Source: Trichostrongylus colubriformis (Eukaryota; Nematoda; Chromadorea; Rhabditida; Trichostrongylidae). From it: a stretch of DNA of 64,000 nt. Shown here in pieces: positions 24,390-35,795 of the stretch. The stretch's first letter is position 1, and each line of letters begins with the position of its first letter. The notes below the pieces were generated by a model. The model was not told the DNA's origin, made no database searches, and saw nothing but the letters and a program-made list of their open reading frames with translations. The DNA is taken from positions 37,714,130 through 37,778,129 of the forward strand of contig OZ022261.1 of NCBI GenBank assembly GCA_963978905.1, written 5' to 3'. The translations under genes and the position numbers were made by a program.

Positions 24390-24566
24390 CTCGAGCCCAA
24401 TAGTGCCGTGATGGTTCGAACCGTGCAAGCGCTCGAGCCCAAAAGTGCCGTGATAGTTCAAACGGTGCAAGCGCTCGAGCCCAATAGTGCCGTGATAGTT
24501 CAAACTGTGCAAGCTCTCGAGCCCAATAGTGCCGTGATAGTTCAAACCGTGCAAGCGCTCGGGCCC
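24390..24566. repeat. 42-bp tandem repeat, four units
   Basis: The unit is 42 bp (GAGCCCAATAGTGCCGTGAT, AGTTCAAACCGTGCAAGCGCTC). Forty-two is a multiple of three, so plus and minus frames stay open as 14-residue repeats (VQTVQALEPNSAVI on plus, LNYHGTIGLERLH on minus). No start, splice signal or flank supports a protein. A second array of the same unit is at 27306-27432. Confidence 0.85.
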
Positions 24567-24592
24567 AGGGTCAAGCCTCCGTCGAGGAATCC

Positions 24593-24979
24593 TCAACAGG
24601 GGGGTCGTATTCGGTCCGCTAGGAAGGGGGGGTCGTAATTGTTGAGGTAGGCAGTGATCATCATGGAAACCTCATGCATGGCGCGATCCGCAACGAAACC
24701 GGTCAACGCCAATAGACCTTTTGTTGGTCCGCTGACACCGAAACCACGTACAGGGATACCTCCGAAATTCACAGATTGACCGTGGAGAGCGATATCTATC
24801 AACAGGTACCACCATGGATGGACACTCCAGAAACAAAGGGATGGAAACGAAACAGGGACAGGAGAAATGTTTGTATTCATTGAGAATGTGGATGAAATCC
24901 TCATGCATGGCGCATCCCATAGAGAAGCTGACCGACGCTTCTTGCCCTCCCAGTAGGCCTTCCAGAGCGAAGGATGCAT
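24593..24979 (-). CDS. Low-confidence open frame
   Basis: A 128-codon minus-strand frame contains HPWWYLLIDIALHGQSVNFG and LLALTGFVADRAMHEVSMM. The hydrophobic and charged pattern is protein-like, yet there is no matching splice chain. The first 30 bases overlap the CCCCCC/GGTCGTA sequence that follows the 42-bp repeat. I could not identify a family. Confidence 0.18.
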   Translation of the reverse strand: MHPSLWKAYWEGKKRRSASLWDAPCMRISSTFSMNTNISPVPVSFPSLCFWSVHPWWYLLIDIALHGQSVNFGGIPVRGFGVSGPTKGLLALTGFVADRAMHEVSMMITAYLNNYDPPFLADRIRPPC

Positions 24980-25081
24980 ACTAGAGAAATTTCAGTAACA
25001 ATGAATCAATTTTTTCTGAAGAATCTTGGGATTATCTCGCAAATTCGGCGAAAAAAAGCTTTCCTCAACTGGCTTTTCTGA

Positions 25082-25437
25082 AGGTTTCCTCCTTCGTTTT
25101 AGAGATATGACACAGTTCAGGTAGTCATTCGAAAGCGACAACCAAGCAGACCCTGCTTCACCAAAACGAACTCATATGGTTGAGCCTGAAGGAAGTTATG
25201 GCTATTCCCGTGAAACACTTCGAAATTTTCCTCATCAAATCCTCATCAAGCTTCCCTCAAACTAACATCCTTCGTTTTGAAGATATGGCATAGCTCAGGT
25301 AGTCATTCGAAAGCGACAACCTAGCAGACCCTGCTTCACCAAAACCAACTCATATGATTAAGTTTGAAGGAAGTTATGGCCATTTCCGTGAAACACTTCA
25401 AAATTTTCCTCATCAAATCCTCATCTGGAAACCCATA
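25082..25437 (+). repeat. 178-bp tandem duplication
   Basis: GTAGTCATTCGAAAGCGACA occurs at 25121 and 25299, 178 bp apart. CCTGCTTCACCAAAAC, GAAGGAAGTTATGGC and TTTTCCTCATCAAATCCTCA follow in the same order in both units. The first unit is diverged at a few percent. Confidence 0.85.
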
Positions 25438-25444
25438 TCGAGAA

Positions 25445-26795
25445 CTAACAAGGGAGGTCTTCCAGGTCATGACGCGCTTTCGCAAAGCGGTTTTTTCCAT
25501 TGTATGGGGGTATCTACATGAAACATATAACTAACTTCCATTTTTGATGCGCGGCCCTACAAATGCCAAAAAAGGAGTAAAGAAAACTTTTTTCAAAAAG
25601 GCGATTTTAACTCACTTATAGTAACGCATCCTCCTTGTAACTTTGATCATGTGCAGATCCAAAGGTGTTCTTCTATTTCACATCCAAAACAGAGTCAAAT
25701 AAGGAAAAAGATGAAATCTCATCTCCACAATGTACTAAAAGTGCGTAGCAGTCTCATAACGGCTCCCCGACGCATGGTCACTGCGGCGACTGGATAGCCT
25801 ACCGGATACGGCGATGGACTCTCGAACAGATGAATGGCTGGGTTTGTGGTTCAAACCCCGGCATTGCCCAAGTTTTGCATTTTTTTTTTTTTGCATTCAC
25901 TTTTTCGTCTTCAAATATGGCTGTTCATGCCAAATGACTATGATTTTCGTTGACAGCGTGCCAAAATGACTCTATTTACGAATTGTCAATGAATTTGGTG
26001 ATGTGACCCTTTTGGACACGAAAGGGCCCGTAGCTCTCGATATTTGCGATTTCGCACAAAACGAGTGCCATATTCGTGTTCAGGGGGTCAAACTACCTCT
26101 AGCGACCCATTTCTAGCCAATTCCAAATTTTGACCCTAACTTCGAAAAAGATGTTTGGTCATGGGTACATGGTGCCCTTTCCACTTGTAGAAGTGAATAG
26201 TTAACAAATGCGATGAAAATCGATGGAATATGCACAGCATGGATGCCTATCACTATAATTTCAGCTATCAAGTAGCAAGCAAGAGAAATAGAGAGAATTT
26301 CCTAACAAGTGATATCGTCGTCTCCCTCACTGAATGTGCAGTCGATGGTATACCAATGCCCATTTCAAATTTTCGAATTTGGGTCAAAATCTCGATTGGG
26401 CTGGAAACTCATCTCTAGGGGTAGTTCTACCTCCTGAACACGAATATTAGATCCGTTTCGCGCAAAAATGCCTCGTTCGTGTGCTATGAGCGCCGAAAGG
26501 CTAAAAAATTGGACTCTCAAACTTGCTTAAAACTGGCAATAGAGGGCAGTTCGGAGTTCTAAATGTGCTTACTGCACTTAATCTTCATATTCGAATGTTT
26601 ACGAGCCCAAAAACTGGAAATCTAAATTTTGCAAAAATTTGTCCTCGGTGGGGATCGAACCATCAACCCCGTTTTTGGCATTCGTAGGGCCGCGCAGCAA
26701 AAGTGGACATCAGTTATATGATTCTTATACGTACTCCCATACATGCAAAAAACAGCTTTCAAAAAGCGCGTCATGAGTTGGAAGACCTTCCTCGT
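25445..26795. repeat. Large foldback element with internal tRNA-like promoter boxes
   Basis: The left arm (GAGGTCTTCCAGGTCATGACG, TTGTATGGGGGTA, GATGCGCGGCCCTACAAATGCC) is mirrored by 26675-26795. A second inner pair is near 26085-26150 and 26345-26455 (GTGTTCAGGGGGTCAAACTA versus its inverse). Inside are GGTTCAAACCCC (25848-25859), a TGGATAGCCTACCGG stretch about 57 bases before it, and a following T-tract. GGTTCGATCCC lies on the minus strand at 26651-26661. The element has no transposase-like frame. A related element is at 58030-59140. Confidence 0.7.
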
Positions 26796-27219
26796 AAGCA
26801 ACCATTGGGGAAAGGAAACGGGCAATGGATAGGTCTGAGGGAGTTATTAGGAAAACAGTTCACAGCTGTTCGAAAGATGGACTCTAGGTAAAGTTTGAAC
26901 TATTTCCAAAATGTCGGAATTTAGTATGGGGAAGATACCGCGCTCCATCGTGATCGCCGCGTCGCAGCCGTCGTCTGACATGAGATCCTTAACTTCTCTA
27001 GATGTGTAGAGTATTCTGAATCATTGTTTGAAATTGTTCGATCATGAGGTAGAAGCGTGATGCAATCTGGAATCTAGGATTCATAGATTGTATATTGAGT
27101 GTATAGTACTGGGAATTCCACCCGTATCACATATTTTTCGGGTTTTTGTGTCCATTTAGTTGTATATTGGTAGTGAGCATTTAAAAAAATCGACAAATGC
27201 TTAATTGATGGTTTTTGTG

Positions 27220-27432
27220 CAGAGAGAGGGGGTCGTATTGGGGCCCCCTTTTTGGGAGGGGGTCGTATTTTTTGAAAATTTTCCTCAACTGGACGCTTGA
27301 CCCTGCTCGGGCCCAATAGTGCCGTGATAGTTCGAGCCGTGCAAGCGCTTGAGCCCAATAATGCCGTGATAGTTCAAACCGTGCAAGCGCTCGAGCCCAA
27401 TAGTGCCGTGATAGTTTAAACCGTGCAAGTCG
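27220..27432. repeat. Second 42-bp repeat array and its flank
   Basis: About three 42-bp units at 27306-27432 match the unit at 24390. The GGGGGTCGTATT strings at 27227-27270 match those just after the first array (24600-24635). A third trace of this flank, GGGGTCGTATTTGGGTCCCC, is at 37801-37820. Confidence 0.8.
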
Positions 27433-27439
27433 AAAAGTA

Positions 27440-28780
27440 CTGCTGCAAGAAGCCCTGGATACTGCGAAACTCACCCCAGTGAAAATTCTGGGATAGGCAG
27501 GACATACTGGTGCTCAGCGTCGGTTGCTCTGCCGGTACTGCGCAAAGACCAACGCCAGAAATCTTTCGTTTTCTACTGACCCACTGGTGTACTGATTATG
27601 ACCTAAATATCGGAAGTCGTTGAATTTGGTCATACAGTATCACGTGGTCCCTCTCACCGCGGTAGATAATTTTTTTAGTGCTGTGCCAGCTGCTGTGAGA
27701 CATACCAGCCACTGCAGAATACTTCAGTGTGTCTAAAGATCCAGGGTGTTGCATACCAAAAGCTTTTTCTAATCAGAAGCCCCTCAACCCCCATAGGTAG
27801 TAGTATCGTCACTCCAGTGCCCACTAGCCATATTGGGATCTTATTAGGGTCTTTGTTATTTGGAGCTTGTCCACCTCTCTCTTGCTACATTTCCTTGATT
27901 TTGGTGCCACCTCAATGTCAGTATAAACAGCTAGCTCATGCTCCGTTTATTCAACACACGAAGTTGAACCAGAATTATTGAACCGCTAAGCCGTTGGAAT
28001 CTTGCTCCTGTATCCGATGGTTCAGGCATTTTGAATAACATTCCGATCACGGTACAAAAACAGTTGCACGTGAATAGTAGCAAGTCAATGCTAGCTGAGA
28101 GTAGTGAGCACTCGGTGTAATATTTAATTATGGTACGCATGCAGAAAGAAGAAGCTGCTTCCACATGGTCACTTCTACACACCCTTCGTCGACTTTTCAT
28201 TTTTTTTTCGGGAGTAATCGGAGTGATTCAGAGTACTCATCAAAGCTTATTTCATGGAGGCTCAAATGCTATTTGCTTTCGAGTATTTTGAAAGCGTAGC
28301 TTTACGTCAAGATTTCGCACCGTGATGAGTGACGCAATCGTGCGAGCTGGGAGCGTCCTATGCGATCGGGATACAAAGTGGTTATCGTGCCTGAGATAAG
28401 GTAGTTGTTAGGTTCCAACTAGATAAGGCACCTCTACCACGCCAGAATCCCGTCGCATGCCTCCCCGCGTACAATCCTAACATAAGGTTACACACCCGAG
28501 TGATTTGGGTTCTTTCCCTGCTTATAAATTCAATAGCAGAATGAATGGGCTTGTTCCGGGATTGATTACAAAATTACAAAACATTGGTATGGCCCTGTTT
28601 CTATCCTTATCATTTATGCCAGTTGAATGAAAAGTGCCAGGTAAATCGAATTCAACTGTCCAATGCCCTCAAGTGGCTTCGGTATCTGGAAGTTGCATTA
28701 AAAACAGCATTAGGGATGATGTAATTACTGGAAAATCCCGAAAAGAAGTCACTCACGTGAAACTAGGGGCCTAAAAAGCA
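27440..28780. other. Intergenic, no supported gene
   Basis: Open frames at 27727-27981 and 27931-28200 oppose each other and lack splice support. The stretch 28320-28470 belongs to the repeat family of 50290-50800. Confidence 0.4.
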
Positions 28781-28819
28781 TATTTATGACGAAATCCCCG
28801 TCGAAAGCTCCCCCCCCCT

Positions 28820-28976
28820 AAAGGCGTTCCTAGGAACGGCGTAACGATTAAGAGCTGACGCCTTTGAATGACAGACTCCGCCTCCAGGCAACGTGACTCC
28901 CGGTTGGCTACGGTGAGAACGGCCAAGGATATGCGGCAGGATCGAAGGTATCCTAGCACGCTTTCTCAGTCCTAGC
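28820..28976 (-). repeat. Dispersed repeat, copy of 7035-7200
   Basis: Reverse-complement match to 7035-7200, including GCCAAGGATATGCGGCAGGA and AATGACAGACTCCGCCTCC. It ends where the TTAA-flanked palindrome at 28981 begins. Confidence 0.7.
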
Positions 28977-28980
28977 TTAA

Positions 28981-29407
28981 AGGAATCGTCCACGGAAAAT
29001 GAGTTTTTGTGTTACCCATATATTTATGTTGTATTTGCCTAATGTTGGCCTCATGCAAAATTTCACGTGAAAAAATGTGAATCTGGCTGAGATACGGCAC
29101 CACAAAGTGCGGTCCAGGTGGGCGGGGCCTCCGTGTAAAAGTCTCGTCCCGTCGTCCGCCGCCGTTGGGAACGGAGAGTGGGACTGTTTACGTAACCTTC
29201 TGTTCCTACAATGCGTCTCCGACCACGGCGGACGACGGGACGAGGCTTTTACACGGAGGCCCCGCCCACCTGGACCGCACTTTGTGGTGCTGTATCTCAG
29301 CCAGATTCACATTTTTTTCGCGTGAAATTTTGCATGAGGCCAACATTAGGCAAATGCAGCATAAATATATGGGTAACACAAAAACTCATTTTCCGTGGAC
29401 GATTCCT
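28981..29407. mobile_element. 427-bp fully palindromic MITE, copy 1
   Basis: Both ends read AGGAATCGTCCACGGAAAAT in inverted orientation, and the arms stay complementary for almost 200 bp (through GTGCGGTCCAGGTGGGCGGG and GTCGTCCGCCG). A short asymmetric centre lies near 29165-29225. TTAA precedes the left end at 28977-28980. The right flank, TATT, has lost it. TTAA targets are typical of piggyBac-related elements. Confidence 0.85.
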
Positions 29408-29499
29408 TATTCCATAAAATGGATGCTGTCGTATTTCCAAACATTCCCTTGTGTTTACTTGACAGCATGCCAATGGAAATTTCGTTCAGAGTATCCGCC

Positions 29500-29685
29500 T
29501 CTCGACGGAAGGTCGTCCGCGTTGAGGATCAAAAAAGGGATCCTATTTCTCGAGTCTTTGGCGATTTCCTTCCGTTTTTTCTTCACCATCGTATTACTGA
29601 GCACTTCGACTTTCATATTGACTACATTTCTCACTGTTCGTCCAAATTTCTCCTATCACTGCCTTTGAGGTACTTTCTTAAGCAG
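29500..29685 (+). repeat. Dispersed repeat, copy of 6780-6965
   Basis: Inverse match to 6780-6965. The 112-codon and 167-codon frames that cross it combine this repeat with the adjacent palindrome and are not genes. Confidence 0.6.
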
Positions 29686-30428
29686 CATAACGTTGGTTAC
29701 CTAAAAGATTGGGCAGTTTTACACATGTATTGAAGCTGTTGCTCACCACAAGTCACAACGCGACAACGAAGCGTATGAATTCTTCAAAATCTTCTTGATC
29801 ATTCTTTATTCCTCTCGAACGCTCACCTTCTCCTTGTTTTCGCTGCCAGCAAGGATCTGGTGGTTGCGGTCGTATGGCAAAGCCGCTTTAGCCGTCAGCC
29901 TCATGCAGCGCCGTCACTCACTTTACGATCGATACTTTGAAATACACGTTCTGAAACAAGTTGTTTGGCCGTTATGTTCACGATCTGAGTCCACTGACGC
30001 ATGATGCATGAAATGTTCTCCTCTGCGCCTTTTACCATTGCACAGTACCCCTGTAATCAAGGCCATGCCTGCAGTTCGTCTTTATCACGAAGTCTTCCCA
30101 TGGAAAACTTAATTTTGTTGCTTTTTCTGCCTAGGAGTTGTTCGTTTTTTTGGATCAATATCACGGCCAGGCATTTGAATCTTTTCAATTTATTTCCATG
30201 CATTTCGCTTTATGCTGATGCCAATGTATCGTGACAGTTGCGTGTTTTGCTTTATTCTCATTCGTTTCACTCGCTTATTCTATTCCAAGCCAAGTTAATG
30301 TGTAGCGGTCCTTCTTGGATGGCTGTCCTCCTCGACTCATCATAAGCATGCCTTGTATCTCAGTAAGCAGTCCTACTTTTTCGTGAGATCTACCCTTTTT
30401 CACTCGAACTGTAGAAAAGGCGATAACC

Positions 30429-30458
30429 TTCCGGTGCTCCTAAAAGCACCGGAAGGGA
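30429..30458. other. Perfect 12-bp-stem hairpin
   Basis: CCTTCCGGTGCT and its complement AGCACCGGAAGG are separated by six bases (CCTAAA). It stands alone in AT-rich surroundings. It could be a small MITE core or a structured RNA segment; nothing else supports either. Confidence 0.5.
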
Positions 30459-30589
30459 TAAGGAAAAACTGAGAACCGTGAATATATGTTCTCTGAGAAC
30501 AAACCTTCTACTTCAGAAGAAGTGCTGTGTAGCGCAACTCGCATAGAAAAAGCGCGGCTTGGGGTCTTATCACGACTCCGCGGCATGGC

Positions 30590-30850
30590 GTGTCGTCATG
30601 CAGTCCTGCAGTGGTCGAGTCGCCGGCGGAGGCGGGACAACTTTTGTAGCCGACTGGTATAGCTTCTCCGCCCGTTTACAGTCTACCCCGGCTCATGACG
30701 CAGAGGGGTGCGTGAGAGAAGGAGGGTTTTGGGCTCCTATTTCTCGAGTTTTTTTTGCAGTTTTGTCTCGTTCTTTCACTACGGTTACATTGCTGAGCAC
30801 CCCTACTTTCATATTTCACAATCTGCTAAATTCCCCCCCCCCCCCCCCCC
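30590..30850 (+). repeat. Dispersed repeat, relative at 35060-35340
   Basis: GGGCTCCTATTTCTCGAG and CTTTCATATTTCAC segments parallel 35245-35330, and the upstream GGCGGAGGCGGGACAA block resembles 35130-35150. It ends in a C tract at about 30834-30850. Confidence 0.5.
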
Positions 30851-31107
30851 GGTGTCGTTAATACACAATTGGTGCCTGGATCGCTGGAAGACTGGTGTGC
30901 TATAGGGTGACTGTCTTTCCCATAGCTGGTCCTGGGAAATCGACGCTTCGGCTTCCCGCAAGCGTAGGGTGCTCCGGTGTCACAGTGGCGTAGTGAAAGT
31001 TATTGCTCATGGAGGTCCACCGCTCTACTCTTTTGTTCAGATCAAGTTCTACATGTATGATTAATAGTGCTTCACAACCTTGCTCTTAGCCGAAGCCATC
31101 AGCTTAA

Positions 31108-31533
31108 AGGAATCGTCCACGGAAAATGAGTTTTTGTGTTACCCATATATTTATGTTGTATTTGCCTAATGTTGGCCTCATGCAAAATTTCACGCGAAAA
31201 ATGTGAATCTGGCTGAAATACAGAACCACAAAGTGCGGTCCAGGTGGGCGGAGCCTCCGTGTAAAAGCCTCGTCTCGTCGTCCGCCGTGGTTGGAGACGC
31301 ATTGCAGGAACGGAAGGTTACGTAAAGAGTCCCACTCCCCGTTCCCAACGGCGGCGGACGACGGGACGAGGCTTTTACACGGAGGCCTCGCCCACCTGGA
31401 CCGCACTTTGTGGTGCTGTATCTCAGCCAGACTCACATTTTTTTCACGTGAAATTTTGCTTGAGGCCAACATTAGGCAAATACAACATAAATATATGGGT
31501 TACACAAAAACTCATTTTCCGTGGATGATTCCT
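31108..31533. mobile_element. 426-bp fully palindromic MITE, copy 2
   Basis: The sequence is almost identical to 28981-29407, and here TTAA is present on both sides (31104-31107 and 31534-31537). That defines a clean 4-bp target-site duplication. Frames of up to 122 codons cross the arms on both strands because of the palindrome. No protein is encoded. Confidence 0.9.
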
Positions 31534-31854
31534 TTAAGCCATAAGGAAACAGGGCTTTCAGGAGCACCGTTATTTATTCGAAGAGGACGAGGTGAGGATT
31601 GACAGAAACAGCTCACTTCAACACATTCGTCGACATCATCGGCGGAACTGCGGAGCCCTCGATTTTGGAATTGCATTGCTGAAACCAGGGGGACAGTTCG
31701 AAGGCACGATTGTGAGGAACCATGAGGTAGTTCACGAATGATGAAGTCATTGAAAAGGGAGAGTTTAGAACGCTACAGCTTCTAAGAGTGTCGCAAGTGT
31801 GAATTCATCTCTTCGTCCGCATTATATTCGTTGTTGATGGCAATGGGTAGAAAG

Positions 31855-33060
31855 TGCCTGTAAATCTGCGCACTGAATACCCTCGTTCGCCTTAGAACAG
31901 AAGATTTGCGTGCTCTCCAACTGACAAAGGTATAAGAAGGCAAAAAGCTTTTCAGAATAGAAGAATTTCTACCTGTGAAGACTTCACCGAAATCCATTCG
32001 AGACAATTTTCAAGGATTAACAGTGAAACGAATTTTAGGCGACAGCACAATTGGTATTAGGAATAGTCAGGGCAAGGGAAAAGAATTTGGAATCATTCAT
32101 CACCCTTTTTGGAAAACGTTGTGCATCCAAACCTGGTGCCGCCGCTGCGATCCCGCACCCTCTGCAACTGGGATAGACCCCTCTGAACCGAACTACCGGA
32201 CTATAGCGCGACTGGGAACGTGTTGAAGGCGCAGGTCCACGTAATGCCTGCTCTTTACTTTGTAAAAGTCTTCAGCAGGTATCGAAGAAGGATTTGTGAT
32301 CAATTATAAGCATTTTCAGCAGTTCTGCAAGACCTCCAGTTGCATCGATAGGATGCCCACAGATAAATCTCTGATACTGACCATCGCTCTGATGTTTGCG
32401 TGAACTACGTGATTTTTTACCCTCACCTTCTCTTCTCCACTCGTGTCACCGTCCAAACGAATCAATGGCCGGCACCCCGTAAAAAAGTCGATTGAGGGGC
32501 CGGCGAAAAAATAGGGAATCAGAAATACCTGCTATTTTTTCAAAAGGTTTTTCATGTGAGTAGTAGTCAGCCTGGATGTGGATACAAATGTGGTATTTCG
32601 TCCGAATGTGCTCCGTCTGGAAAGCTCTCTCCGAATTCGCTTTTCCATTCCACTGCGTTTTGCTGTCGACCCCTGATGTCGGCACCTCGAGACGACACAA
32701 TCAATATTGCAGGCCAAAAAGGGCAGAGCAACAAGGAAGTGAAAACCAAGCACTCGGATTTCGAATGCGCTAACCCTGCCATTCATGCTGGAGCATATGC
32801 TAGTCTACTAGTGCTAAGTCCTTATCTTACATCTCTTATTTCGTTTCAATGTCAATCCTCGAATTGTCTCGAATGGATTTCGATAAAGTCTTCCTAATAG
32901 AAAGAAAAGCAAAGAAACTTACTGGAATGGTTCGGAAAATATTGTATGGGAATTCTTCTATTCTGAAAAGCTTTTGCCCACCCATACCCTTGTCAGCTGG
33001 AGGGCACGCGAATTTTCCGTTCTAGGCCGAACGAGGATATTCAATGTGCAGTCTTACAGG
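31855..33060. repeat. Inverted duplication about 120 bp long, spaced about 1.2 kb
   Basis: The block 31855-31975 (CTCGTTCGCCTTAGAACAGA, AAAAAGCTTTTCAGAATAGA) recurs inverted at 32935-33060. On the minus strand 31870-31990 reads SWRARKSSVLRRTRVFSAQI, and the inverted copy keeps a similar but broken frame. The enclosed 32450-32900 has overlapping open frames on both strands that I cannot resolve. The pair could be the ends of an element or a duplicated exon. Confidence 0.5.
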
Positions 33061-33069
33061 GGTTGCAAT

Positions 33070-35060
33070 CGCTGTAACTAACGGTCTTTCGTACTCTACT
33101 ACATCGTCCGAAGCTGAGAATCGTCATCGTCAGGAGCTCGTGGGGCTGAGAATGTAGCTAGCTGCGCCTCTTTCATTTCCAGCATCTTATCCAGCCATAA
33201 GTTTAACAAGCGCTGTGTACCAGGTACATAGGAAGCTGTTCCAAGAAACTATAAAAGATTCCTTTTCCACTGGACAGATCATTCAGCGTGCAGAGCGCTG
33301 AGGAACAGAGGGGATAAAAGGGTTAGTGACGCCACCGTCCACAGTTCCTAACCAAATCAATCCTCGGAAGAACAATGCCTCTGCCTCTCGGCGTCACAAA
33401 ATATTTCAGCGATGTCACTTAGCAGCTAAGATTCACTGTGTAATGTCCTGTGGTTTTCTCAGTAGCGTTTGTATCTCATCTAATCAGAGCATCTCCTTGA
33501 AAAGTGTCGCATCCATCGATTCCCGATCTCGTCAGTCTCTTCAATTGATAGCGTTGATATTCTAACTCTAGCCTCCGTGATAATGATAATAAGAAATGAA
33601 TCCAGGAATAATATGTAGATGGAGTAATTACTCCAGTTGGCAATTTCGCTTCCCTGGTAGTACCTCACACATCATTAGAGGTAATCTGGGCAGATTGTGG
33701 AATAATTATGGAATATAAAAGTCGAGGGGATCGGTAGTGTAAGAAGAAAAACCGGAAAACTCTCCTTTTACTTTATCCCTTTCGTAGCTGCTGCATCACT
33801 AGCCGATGAGGGTAGACGCAGGCGAGGGAAGACAACAATAAGTCGGTCAGGGGTGTGTAGCCTTATGTCGAAGTTTCGCCTTGCGGTGTTGCATTTGCAG
33901 CGTCGCCTGCTCAACCTGCCGCGGTCGGTTACGATTCCCTCAGAACGCAAGGAAGTCTATGTACTATGGAAGTCCTTTACAGAAATAGCAGTTTATCTCA
34001 TCATTATCTGGAAACAGTAACTTTTTACCCCAGCAAAACAAAATAGTAACATAAAAAGTGATAAAAACAATAGCGTTGCATGATATTAATCCCAATCAAG
34101 AAATAATTGATTTGGGCGTAAAACTTTGAAAGGATGTACGCAATGTACGCAATCACACCCGAAGAAATCCGCCGCGCGCAAATTCGACGTAATGCTACAC
34201 ACCCGTCAGCCAGCTGCGAACGTTGCCCATCCCGCGCAGCAACTTGTCACATGTTGAGGCAGTGTGACTGGTAGCGCTGCGGGGTCGCGATGAAGATTCC
34301 AAGATGCGCTTACCCAAATTTTATTTGATCTTCATTCATAGTTCAATTTATTTTAATTTTATTAATTCCCCACAGGTCATCTCTTCTGAACTGGGATGTT
34401 CGTTCACAGAGAATGTACTTTCCACTTCTTATTTACTCCTTACCTCTGGTGGTGCCTTCAAACGTCGTTTCCCACGAGCTACTTTTTTGGTCATACCAAC
34501 TCTCCTTGCGCTCCATGCTCAGCCTTCTTATGGACATACATATGTAGTCTACCTGTCTTCTATTTCACATTCAACAGCTTTCGATCCTTTGGGAGTGGAT
34601 GATGGGGCGTTTACAAAGTGTAGGGTGTGATTTTTTTTCACCTTGTTAACACCACATAGGTGTAAAGCAGCATAGGTGGAAAGTGGTTAACCTCACTTTC
34701 TCAGTAATCAAATGCAATCGACGAAGAAGACGAAATGTCTTTGTAAGTATTTATAAACTGGGAGTGTCTTTTTTATTTGGAATAACCTACTGCTTTATAC
34801 CTGCATTACAAATATGCAATGATGAGTTTCAGATAGTTAATTACAGACAGTATGGTTGACGAACAAAAAAATAATCAGTGAAACTTGGTTTGCGATACGA
34901 TACTGACGAATCTCATGACTGGCTAGGAGTGCTGAAAGGATTGTTCATTTGTGCTTTGAAGGCACCGCCGGTGGTAGAGAGAAGCTGGGAAGACATGTCC
35001 TCTGCAAACGAGCATTCCACCCCAAAAGAGATGATCTGTGACGAACTCCCCATAAGCGCG
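33070..35060. other. 2-kb stretch without a confirmed gene
   Basis: A plus-strand frame at 34304-34630 follows a good acceptor (AATTCCCCACAG|G at 34376), and a GGTG donor-like site follows near 34447. The peptide is not recognisable and the second site is weak. The rest shows no structure. Confidence 0.35.
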
Positions 35061-35680
35061 CCTTGGGGTCTTTATCGAGATCTTCCACGTACTTTTTCGA
35101 ACTTCAGCACTTCGATTTTCCTGCTTGCTCCAAGGGCGGGGCAAGATTCGTGGCTGACTGCCTTAGCCCCTCCCTCGTCTGTCTGCATCCTTCCTCAGCT
35201 GCTGGTGATGCAGAAGGGGCGGAAGCAGTAAAAGGTGGATTTTCGGGCTCCTATTTCCCAAGATTTTGACAGTTTCACTTCATTCTTTCTTTACTGTTCA
35301 CCACTGATTACCTCAACTTTCATCCACTATTACTCCATAGTGTGCCAACGTTACTCCTAACGATTCCTTTAATTTTTTACATGAAACCTCTGCACTGTCA
35401 TACAAAGAGCATTTTAGTGAAGACTTTGCAAGTAGCCTTGACCTTGCCACCTTTGGACTTCGCACCTCGCTTGCATTGCTTCACACCCAAGTGCGAATGT
35501 TTTACCCGTACCACTTTGTACCCATCCACGAAATGCAAATTCCATCTTGATAGTCGTGATAATCTTATGATTATATATAATAACCTTCATAGCTACAGGT
35601 GCTTTTCACATGAACGAAGAAAATGGGTATAGCAGAGGGACATTTCCGGTGAGCTTTCGAAATCTCTCAGCTTGATTTAG

Positions 35681-35795
35681 CAGCGCATTCAAGTACATTC
35701 AGGGGAATGAAGGAGCTACTCTCCACTATGGAACCTGAAATGGACGCTAACGAAGTGAAGGATTTCAAAGAAAGGACACATATGCTTTGTGCAAG
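35681..35795 (+). CDS. Candidate internal exon, unidentified
   Basis: An acceptor (TTGATTTAG|CA) and a donor (GCAAG|GTGATAG) enclose a frame reading FRGMKELLSTMEPEMDANEV then KDFKERTHMLCA. The composition is strongly protein-like. An 85-codon minus-strand frame (35667-35924) covers the same bases, so strand is uncertain. A minus-strand block at 36111-36229 (LHKKIRDIFGEIHAEFDCAE, acceptor TTTGATTTAG) is also coding-like. I could not build a chain on either strand. Confidence 0.3.

Noticed and set aside
25745..25880. Intact tRNA gene
   Set aside because: The B-box-like sequence is good but T-stem and acceptor-stem pairing are not visible and it lies within a repeat.
24390..27432. CRISPR array
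   Set aside because: The 42-bp and 46-bp repeats are directly abutting tandem units without unique spacers, in a eukaryotic context.
28981..31602. Open frames of 103-167 codons at 29165-29668, 31104-31472 and 31291-31602
   Set aside because: They run through the palindromic MITE arms and dispersed repeats and are mirrored on the other strand.
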